Source: Pirellulales bacterium (GTDB lineage Bacteria; Planctomycetota; Planctomycetia; Pirellulales; S012-138). From it: DNA of 32,547 bases. Positions 26,832 to 32,547 of the stretch are shown here, one piece after another. The DNA lies in NCBI GenBank assembly GCA_028066245.1, contig JALCBR010000059.1, forward strand, positions 1 to 32,547. Reading direction: 5' to 3'. Under the pieces are notes generated by a model, which was not told the DNA's origin, did not search any database, and was given only the letters and a program-made list of their open reading frames with translations. Every line of letters starts with the position of its first letter. The stretch's first letter is position 1. The translations under genes and the position numbers were made by a program.

Positions 26832-27022
26832 CGAGCAGAACTGCAATCAACAAACGCTCGAGATAATTTTCTTGATTGTTATTCCTTTGTTGGTGTTCCA
26901 TCGCTTCGTGGACGTGTGATTTGAATTGCCGCGGCGTTTTCCGAGCGACCTGTTCTCAGGCGTACGGGCGAAATTGACATTGGTCAAGTTTTTCCCGCCT
27001 CCAGGGTGTGGCGCAAACGCTT
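26832..27022 (-). repeat. Interspersed repeat, copy B
   Basis: The reverse complement of this stretch aligns with 1-194 with scattered substitutions and single-base gaps. The gaps break the reading frame that is open in copy A, which argues against a maintained protein. Its core at 26956-26987 is a perfect 32-base inverted match to 27156-27187 in copy C. Confidence 0.75.
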
Positions 27023-27187
27023 CATGGCCAGCAATTAACCAGCAATGGCACCGACAACATCACCGACAACCTTGACGTTACGTTCAGTAGCATGTTAACC
27101 GTCAACCTCCTATGGCGCTCGGCAGCGCGCATGTTCGCCGGAAACATCCCAAAATTTGACCAATGTCAATTTCGCCCGTACGCCTGA
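26956..27187. repeat. Perfect 32-base inverted repeat enclosing 168 bases
   Basis: Bases 26956-26987 and 27156-27187 are exact reverse complements. Each arm contains TTGACCAATGTCAA, itself a 5-base palindrome with a 4-base centre, and CGTACG. The layout resembles a miniature transposable element or a head-to-head pair of genomic repeats, but no transposase or target-site duplication is visible. Confidence 0.8.
27028..27070. repeat. Two short direct-repeat pairs inside the inverted repeat
   Basis: CCAGCAAT occurs at 27028-27035 and 27039-27046 (11-base period). CACCGACAAC occurs at 27049-27058 and 27061-27070 (12-base period). They lie in the spacer between the arms of the 32-base inverted repeat. 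The function is unknown. Confidence 0.55.
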
Positions 27188-27200
27188 AAGGATGGCGCGC
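27151..27200 (+). repeat. Interspersed repeat, partial copy C
   Basis: About 50 bases match copy A (positions 32-81), from AAAATTTGACC through GATGGCGCGC. Similarity stops abruptly on the right and fades on the left, so this is a fragment oriented like copy A and opposite to copy B. Confidence 0.7.
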
Positions 27201-27434
27201 AACCTCCCATATCGAGAGGTGACTTGACAGCATCTGCCTGGGCGAGTGGAACGACAATCGGACAGGTGCTCTAAGTTTGTCTTGCCACGCCAAGCGATGC
27301 GGGCGAGGATGATGTCGCGCCGGGGGCTCGGTTTAGAATGACCATCGCGTCCCGCTCGGACGGATTTCGTCAGTTGGGGTTTTCAGGGAAGGATCTGGAT
27401 CAGGTCCAAGAAAGAAGCCACAAGGAACTGTTCG

Positions 27435-29483
27435 ATGACTCAACGACTCAAAGCTCTTATGCCGTGGATGTGCATTGGGACTCTGACAGCGATCTTCGGG
27501 TTCTGTCAGCCGGAGTTGGCAAGCGGACGGTCGTCCCAAGGGGCATCCCCAACCGTCCCGGCAAAACGAGATCATCGCCTCGTGCATAACGTTGGCGATC
27601 CCGTGGAGGACTTCACGCTGAGTGACTTCCGGGGTAAGCCAGTTTCACTATCTGATTATGCGGAGAAGCGCTTGGTTGTGCTGGCATTCATGGGAACAGA
27701 GTGCCCGTTGGCAAAACTATATGCTCCCAGGCTGCAGGAATTGTCCCAAGCTTATAAGGACAAAGACGTGGCGTTTCTGGCCATCGGCTCGAACTCGCAT
27801 GACGCGCTGACGGAAATCGGCGCGTTTGTACGCCGCCACCAGCTGACCTTCCCGTTTTTGAAAGACTTGGGCAACGTGGTTGCGGATGATCTGGGCGCAG
27901 AACGCACGCCGGAAGTCTTCTTGCTGGATCAGGATCGTGTTGTCCGCTACCGGGGACGCATAGATGATCAATACGGCATCGGATACATCCGTGACGAACC
28001 GCAGACCCGGCATCTGGCGGATGCAATTGAGGCCTTGCTTGCTGACAAGCCGGTCGCAGTCGCCAAGACCGATGCCGTGGGCTGCATCATCGGCCGCGTC
28101 CGCAAAGCGGATGAAACGTCGACCGTCACTTACTCCAACCAAATCGCTGATGTTTTGCAGCGTAATTGTGTCGAGTGTCATCGACCGACCCAGATTGGAC
28201 CGTTCGCCCTGACAGAGTATGACGAAGTCGCCGGCTGGTCCGGCATGATTGCCGAGGTGGTTGCGGAACAGCGCATGCCGCCTTGGCATGCCACGGAGGA
28301 TTCTCTCCCCTTCAGTAACGAGCGACGACTCACGGAAGAAGAGAAGCAGCTCATCTATGACTGGGTTGCCGCGGGAGCACCTGAAGGCAATCAAGCCGAC
28401 TTGCCGGAGCCGATGACGTTTCAGGAAGGTTGGAACCTTCCCCAAGCGCCGGATGACATCATTTACATGCGTGATGATCCGTACGTGGTACCCGCGGAAG
28501 GGACCGTGCAGTACCAGTACTTTGTCTACGATCCCGGGTGGAGCGAGGACCGTTGGTTCAAGGCTGCCGAAGTCCGTCCCTTGAACTCCGCAGTCGTTCA
28601 CCACGTGCTTGTCTTCGCTCGCGTACCCGGTCAGGAAGATCGAACCGGCGGTGGGCTGCGTGGATTTCTGGCAAGTTACGTGCCCGGTCTACGTGCGGCA
28701 CCATACCCTCAAGGAATGGCCAAGCGGATTCCGGCCGGATCGCAACTTGTGTTTCAGGTGCATTACACGCCGATTGGAACCAAACAGCTAGACCGGAGCA
28801 TGGTGGGGTTTGTCTGGGCTAACGAAGACGAAGTTGAGCGTGAAGTTGTCACCACCAGCGCCTTCAAGCGGCGTTTGAGAATCCCGCCAAACGACTCCAA
28901 CTACCAAGCCGAGGCTGTCTCACAGCCATCGCCCAAGGATGCTTTACTGCTGGGCTTCATGCCGCATATGCACCTCCGCGGCAAATCAGCGTTCTATGAG
29001 CTTCGGGGTGACACGGAACTGACGCTCCTGGACATTCCCGACTACGACTTCAACTGGCAGACCGCGTACCGACTGGCCGAACCGTTGCCGTTGGCGGAGG
29101 GTTCGCGGATCCGCGCGGTCTTCCATTACGACAACTCGGAGGACAACCTCAACAATCCGGACCCTGCCAAAGAAGTTCGGTGGGGCGATCAAACCTGGGA
29201 AGAGATGATGATCGCCTATTTTGATGTCTCTGTTCCACGCGATCCCAAACGCGAAGAATCCGCGAACCCTGATGCAAAGGCAAAGGAAGCCAAAATGCGG
29301 AAACAGGCCGAAAAACAAGCCGACGAGATGATTGCTCGTTTCGATACCGATCAGGACGGCCGGATCGGATTTGATGAGTTGCCAGCACAATTCAAACAAG
29401 GAATTACGCGATTCGACTCCAACGGCGACAAGATCGTTTCGCGAGAAGAGCTGGTGAATTTGCTGATGATCTTTTCGCGGTAG
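27435..29483 (+). CDS. Redoxin-cytochrome-copper monooxygenase-like-EF-hand fusion
   Basis: A 682-residue exported multidomain protein. The start is set by AAGGA 8 bases before ATG 27435. Order: signal-like N-terminus (about 1-30); thioredoxin/AhpC-like domain (about 50-205) with a single Cys90 in GTECPLAKLYAP; a haem-binding segment with CVECH at 245-249, followed by MPPWH; a region like the C-terminal half of copper type II ascorbate-dependent monooxygenases (about 370-600), with His389-His390, His443 in FQVHYTP and His511-Met-His513 in PHMHLRGK; and a C-terminal EF-hand pair (Asp637-Thr-Asp639-Gln-Asp641...Glu648, and Asp661...Glu672, which lacks the usual glycine). Similar fusions occur in planctomycetes and other marine bacteria. 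Substrate and electron partner are unknown. It is followed by a good terminator, so it is monocistronic. Confidence 0.9.
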   Translation: MTQRLKALMPWMCIGTLTAIFGFCQPELASGRSSQGASPTVPAKRDHRLVHNVGDPVEDFTLSDFRGKPVSLSDYAEKRLVVLAFMGTECPLAKLYAPRLQELSQAYKDKDVAFLAIGSNSHDALTEIGAFVRRHQLTFPFLKDLGNVVADDLGAERTPEVFLLDQDRVVRYRGRIDDQYGIGYIRDEPQTRHLADAIEALLADKPVAVAKTDAVGCIIGRVRKADETSTVTYSNQIADVLQRNCVECHRPTQIGPFALTEYDEVAGWSGMIAEVVAEQRMPPWHATEDSLPFSNERRLTEEEKQLIYDWVAAGAPEGNQADLPEPMTFQEGWNLPQAPDDIIYMRDDPYVVPAEGTVQYQYFVYDPGWSEDRWFKAAEVRPLNSAVVHHVLVFARVPGQEDRTGGGLRGFLASYVPGLRAAPYPQGMAKRIPAGSQLVFQVHYTPIGTKQLDRSMVGFVWANEDEVEREVVTTSAFKRRLRIPPNDSNYQAEAVSQPSPKDALLLGFMPHMHLRGKSAFYELRGDTELTLLDIPDYDFNWQTAYRLAEPLPLAEGSRIRAVFHYDNSEDNLNNPDPAKEVRWGDQTWEEMMIAYFDVSVPRDPKREESANPDAKAKEAKMRKQAEKQADEMIARFDTDQDGRIGFDELPAQFKQGITRFDSNGDKIVSREELVNLLMIFSR

Positions 29484-29511
29484 GCTGTTGCCGCCTGCGA
29501 CGCTCAGAGAG

Positions 29512-29545
29512 CCGCTGGGGAGACTTCAATTTCCCAAGCGGTTTC
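29512..29545 (+). terminator. Intrinsic terminator candidate after the redoxin fusion
   Basis: CCGCT (29512-29516) pairs with AGCGG (29537-29541), extended after one mismatch by GGGA with TCCC, and is followed by TTTCT. It begins 28 bases past the stop codon. Confidence 0.5.
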
Positions 29546-29633
29546 TGCTACGCTGCAAACGTTGCTACTCGATAGCACGGCATTCAGCATGGCTTTTAAG
29601 TGCGGACGAACGCGCAGCCATGGGGGAGTCCAG

Positions 29634-31091
29634 GTGAAACACATCAATAACTTCATCGCCGGCGAGATGGTTCCCGCACAATCGGGAGCCTATCTTGCAA
29701 ACATCGAGCCAGCGACTGGCACAGCTTACAGTGAAGTTGCCGATAGTGATGCTGCGGATGTTGGCACGGCGGTGAACGCCGCACGAGCTGCGTTTCCAGC
29801 CTGGTCCCAAACCACTGCGGCTGTGCGCTCCCGCCGGCTGCTTTCTATCGCCCAGGGAATTGAAAATCGATTGGAGGAATTCGCCCGCGCGGAGAGTATC
29901 GATACGGGCAAACCCATCTCTCTGGCGCGCAACCTGGATATTCCTCGGGCTATCCAGAATTTCCGCTTCTTTGCCACTGCGATCTTGCACACTCAGTCCG
30001 CAGCGCACGTAACCGATGGTGCAGCGTTGAACTACACGTTGCGGCACCCTGTTGGCGTTGCAGGCTTGATCACTCCTTGGAACCTTCCACTCTATCTGCT
30101 GAGTTGGAAAATTGCGCCCGCGCTGGCAACCGGCAATACGGCCATTGCCAAGCCATCTGAATTGACTCCCATGACGGCCGGCTTGTTAGCTGAAGTTTGC
30201 CAAGAAACCGAGTTGCCCCCAGGTGTGCTCAACATTGTGCACGGAACAGGGGCCAAAGTCGGCACGGCTATCACGGCACATCCGCAAGTTGCCTGTATCT
30301 CGTTCACCGGCGGCACAGTGACAGGCAAGCGCGTCGCCCAATCAGCCGCGCCGCATTTCAAAAAGGTGTCGCTAGAGTTAGGTGGGAAGAACCCCACAAT
30401 TGTTTTCAAGTCGGCTGACCTTGCGAGCGCTGTCCCCGGCGCGGCGCGGGCGGCATTCGCAAACCAAGGACAGGTCTGTCTGTGCGGTTCGCGAATCTTT
30501 GTGCAAGCGTCCATCTACGAGGAATTCACAGAGCGTCTTGTTGCCTCTGTTCAAAAGATCCGCATCGGTGATCCGCTCGATGAATCCACACAGCATGGAG
30601 CGCTTGTCTCTCATGCTCAATTCGAAAAGACCATGTCTTACGTGCAGCTTGCAAAAGACGAAGGAGGTGAACTCCTCTACGGCGGACAGCCGTGCCCCAC
30701 AATCAATGACCGTTGCCAAAATGGATTTTTCTTTCCACCGACGCTGATTACCGGTTTGCCCGCGGACTGTCGTGTTAATCAGGAGGAAATTTTTGGCCCG
30801 ATCGCGACGCTCACTCCCTTCTCGAACGAAGCGGAAGTCGTCGATGCTGCCAACGGCACGCCGTATGGGTTGTCAGCTTCCGTTTGGACTCAAGACCTGG
30901 GGCAGGCACAGCGCGTTTCCGCCGGTTTGGAATGCGGAACCGTATGGGTGAATTGTTGGCTGACGCGGGACTTGCGCGTGCCATTTGGTGGCGTAAAGGC
31001 CAGCGGTGTGGGTCGCGAAGGTGGCGCAGAAGCCTTGCGGTTTTTCACCGAGTCCAAGAACGTTTGCATTGCCATGTCGGATTCTTCCTGA
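29634..31091 (+). CDS. Aldehyde dehydrogenase
   Basis: A 485-residue NAD(P)-dependent aldehyde dehydrogenase, oxidising an aldehyde to the acid. Family features: N-terminal HINNFIAGEMV, TPWNLPLYLLSWKIAPALA (with the oxyanion Asn), the cofactor segment AKPSE, where glutamate favours NAD+, the Rossmann turn FTGGTVTGKR, the general-base Glu in LELGGKNP, the catalytic Cys in GQVCLCGSR and the C-terminal EEIFGPI and PFGGVKASGVGREGG. It most resembles 2-hydroxymuconate-semialdehyde or aminomuconate-semialdehyde dehydrogenases (ALDH8-like), but no catabolic neighbours support that. I start at GTG 29634, which has a GGGGGAG five bases upstream and gives the normal family length; ATGs at 29562 and 29589 would add a 15-24-residue unrelated extension. 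Confidence 0.92.
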   Translation: MKHINNFIAGEMVPAQSGAYLANIEPATGTAYSEVADSDAADVGTAVNAARAAFPAWSQTTAAVRSRRLLSIAQGIENRLEEFARAESIDTGKPISLARNLDIPRAIQNFRFFATAILHTQSAAHVTDGAALNYTLRHPVGVAGLITPWNLPLYLLSWKIAPALATGNTAIAKPSELTPMTAGLLAEVCQETELPPGVLNIVHGTGAKVGTAITAHPQVACISFTGGTVTGKRVAQSAAPHFKKVSLELGGKNPTIVFKSADLASAVPGAARAAFANQGQVCLCGSRIFVQASIYEEFTERLVASVQKIRIGDPLDESTQHGALVSHAQFEKTMSYVQLAKDEGGELLYGGQPCPTINDRCQNGFFFPPTLITGLPADCRVNQEEIFGPIATLTPFSNEAEVVDAANGTPYGLSASVWTQDLGQAQRVSAGLECGTVWVNCWLTRDLRVPFGGVKASGVGREGGAEALRFFTESKNVCIAMSDSS

Positions 31092-31343
31092 CCAGGAGGC
31101 ATTCAACCCTGATCTCCGGCAGCGATCATGGTTTCCAACGACGATGTTTCCACAGATTGTCTCCCGCGCTTGTAGACAACAAGACAGCCGCTGCTAGGAA
31201 TCGATCCTGTTCGCCTATCCGTGAGTCATCCCGCGGGATATTATGGCAAGTGCCAGCCGTGAGGAATCGCCCATCAGCGGAAATGTGTTTGACGTGGGCG
31301 TTCACTAGTTCGCGGTCTGCTAGAACATAAAGAAGGAAGCGCG

Positions 31344-31742
31344 ATGGCGTTGGACATCATCGAACCTGTTGGATTGCGAGTTCTCATTCGTAAAGACGAG
31401 GAGCGCCGCACCACCAAAGGTGGAATTCACTTGCCTGACGATGCCAAGATCCCGGTCATCACCGGTCGTATCGTGGCCATCAGCGCGCAGGTGGAAAATG
31501 ACCCGGATTACCCTTTGCAAAAATATGACAAGGTCATCCTTGATCCACGGAACGTTGTCCCTGTTGATTTTGAACAGGACAACAAGCTCTTCGTGATTCC
31601 TATCGACGATATCGTCGCTGTCTATCGCCGCGCGGACGCGACTGAAACAATCGATGCCGCAACAGAGCACGAGTTGCAAGACGAGCCAGAACTTACCTTC
31701 GATGAGGATGATCTCGAAGACGACGACGAATTTGAGGCATGA
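31344..31742 (+). CDS. GroES-like co-chaperonin with acidic tail
   Basis: A 132-residue protein whose first 94 residues follow GroES: PVGLRVLIRKDEE, a mobile-loop-like TKGGIHLPDDAK that would bind the GroEL apical domain, GRIVAIS and a YDKVILDPR/VIPIDDIVAVY ending. The remaining 36 or so residues are strongly acidic (including FDEDDLEDDDEFEA), absent from ordinary 97-residue GroES. AAGGA six bases before the ATG fixes the start. No groEL follows; the next gene is convergent, and I see no CIRCE operator upstream. It may be an extra GroES paralogue or serve a GroEL encoded elsewhere. The absence of a partner, rather than the fold, is the uncertain part. Confidence 0.85.
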   Translation: MALDIIEPVGLRVLIRKDEERRTTKGGIHLPDDAKIPVITGRIVAISAQVENDPDYPLQKYDKVILDPRNVVPVDFEQDNKLFVIPIDDIVAVYRRADATETIDAATEHELQDEPELTFDEDDLEDDDEFEA

Positions 31743-31746
31743 CGAG

Positions 31747-31784
31747 ATTTAAGGCAACGCAGAACATTTAAGGCAGCGCAGGAC
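31747..31784. repeat. 19-base tandem duplication between convergent genes
   Basis: Two adjacent copies, 31747-31765 and 31766-31784, differ at two positions (AACGCAGAAC against AGCGCAGGAC). The pair fills most of the 53-base gap between the GroES-like gene and the DUF1080 gene, and does not form a terminator-like hairpin. Confidence 0.65.
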
Positions 31785-31795
31785 GCGACAGGCTG

Positions 31796-32547
31796 CTATT
31801 CAATGACTTTCGCCGTTTGCTCGGGCGTGCTCATTCCGCCAGGCAGTTCTAGAATGCGGATATTGCGGAAGTGGATCTCGGAGCCTTCAGACTCTAAGCA
31901 CAGGTAGCCTTTGCGGACGGATGAGTCACGGATGGAGTTCACAAACTTTCCGTTGATGGCCAACTTGACTGTTCCGTCCACGCAAACAACGTCATACGTG
32001 TTCCACTCCCCCACACCTTTGCAGCGTAGCTCCAAAGACATGCTCCGCTGACCGCGCGGGTTATCTGGTGTGGCTGTCAGTCCGTTAGCGCCAAACAACT
32101 CACCGGAAATATATCCAATGGGGGCAGGTTCGCCTGCTGCGTTCCTGTGTTGATTAACCCAATCTAGCTCCAGCATCTGCACTTCCATCCCTTTGGGGAG
32201 CCGGCGACCGCGAGGAACGGCTCCTTCACTCCACACAAACACCCCGGAATTGCCGCCGGCTTTCATGTGTCGCCATTCGATATGCAGGATGAAGTTCTCA
32301 TACTGCTTTTCCGAACGCATGACACCAATTGGCTTGCCGGTGCAAACGAGCAACCCGTCCCTGACACTCCATGTGTCCGGTGCAGTGTTGACATTGGCCC
32401 ATCCGGACAAGTCTCGCCCGTTGAATAGATCAACGAATTGCGGGACGTCATCTTCCGTGGTTTGCTGCACGTTCGTACCGTCCGCCAACTCATGCGTTTG
32501 ACGAGGCGCGACAGCTTGCGAATCTGTCGATGCGGCAAACTGAACGC
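31796..32547 (-). CDS. DUF1080 (3-keto-disaccharide hydrolase-like) protein, partial
   Basis: The frame is open through the right edge, so the true start and probably a signal peptide lie outside the window. A TTG at 32488 exists but is not needed as a start. The visible 250 residues form the concanavalin-like jelly roll of DUF1080 proteins, abundant in planctomycetes: [78 protein letters not shown] and the terminal [14 protein letters not shown]. Members act on sugars in the periplasm or act as binding modules; the name 3-keto-disaccharide hydrolase comes from a few characterised relatives. It converges with the GroES-like gene across 53 bases. Confidence 0.9.
   Translation of the reverse strand, partial: VQFAASTDSQAVAPRQTHELADGTNVQQTTEDDVPQFVDLFNGRDLSGWANVNTAPDTWSVRDGLLVCTGKPIGVMRSEKQYENFILHIEWRHMKAGGNSGVFVWSEGAVPRGRRLPKGMEVQMLELDWVNQHRNAAGEPAPIGYISGELFGANGLTATPDNPRGQRSMSLELRCKGVGEWNTYDVVCVDGTVKLAINGKFVNSIRDSSVRKGYLCLESEGSEIHFRNIRILELPGGMSTPEQTAKVIE

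Larger units (their letters stand above)
26752..27434. other. Large intergenic region holding repeat copies
   Basis: This 683-base gap contains no convincing gene. It has the hairpin at 26763-26779, repeat copy B (26832-27022), two short direct-repeat pairs (27028-27070), repeat copy C (27151-27200), and from about 27210 the leader of the redoxin fusion gene with no obvious sigma70 pair. Confidence 0.6.

Noticed and set aside
26956-27187. CRISPR array or complete insertion sequence
   Set aside because: There are only two arms, in inverted orientation, with no regular spacers and no transposase frame.
27717-28604. Minus-strand frame of 295 codons opposite the redoxin fusion gene
   Set aside because: The sense strand carries the redoxin and CxxCH motifs; the antisense product is a shadow.
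31092-31343. Search for a CIRCE heat-shock operator upstream of the GroES-like gene
   Set aside because: No TTAGCACTC/GAGTGCTAA pair is present and no convincing sigma32-type promoter was seen.

Overview
The window looks like chromosomal DNA of a planctomycete, probably Pirellulales-like. The evidence is protein families that are typical of or expanded in that phylum: a very large PVC-type protein with a C-terminal CxxCH haem site, a HYExAFE-family protein, a DUF1080 protein, secreted PQQ-like propeller and HEAT proteins, a redoxin/cytochrome/copper-monooxygenase-like/EF-hand fusion, and an unusually long SecA. Genes are widely spaced, many lack a clear Shine-Dalgarno sequence, and several long antisense open frames are only shadows of real genes. 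The species call is inference; I ran no searches.

Layout. 1-405: non-coding, with one copy of an interspersed repeat. 406-6518 (minus): a secreted HEAT-type protein followed by a giant PQQ-like propeller protein, probably one operon. 6961-10809 (plus): PVC-type cytochrome/propeller/HEAT protein. 10930-11505 (plus): HYExAFE protein with a nuclease-like motif. 11594-12574 (minus): fatty acid desaturase. 12916-14010 (minus): isocitrate dehydrogenase. 14348-17420 (plus): two glycosyltransferases, one integral to the membrane and one GT4. 17634-18809 (plus): exported serine hydrolase. 18920-22609 (minus): secA. 22963-23412 (minus): small exported hypothetical protein. 23667-26751 (plus): queA, a Nudix-like protein and a cysteine desulfurase. 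26752-27434: a 683-base gap holding two more repeat copies head to head. 27435-29483 (plus): redoxin fusion protein. 29634-31091 (plus): aldehyde dehydrogenase. 31344-31742 (plus): GroES-like protein without an adjacent groEL. 31796-32547 (minus): DUF1080 protein that runs off the right edge.

How the genes work together. Three themes stand out: export and the envelope (SecA, glycosyltransferases, serine hydrolase and many signal-peptide proteins), periplasmic redox or degradative chemistry (PVC cytochrome protein, redoxin fusion, DUF1080, PQQ-like protein) and housekeeping (isocitrate dehydrogenase, QueA, cysteine desulfurase, aldehyde dehydrogenase, GroES). No phage, insertion sequence with transposase, CRISPR array, rRNA or tRNA was seen.

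The least ordinary signals are the interspersed repeat (copies at 1-194, 26832-27022 and 27151-27200, two of them forming a perfect 32-base inverted repeat), the HYExAFE protein with its PD-(D/E)xK-like residues and a possibly leaderless promoter, a terminator-like hairpin inside the predicted secA leader, and a small palindrome repeated at two gene ends.
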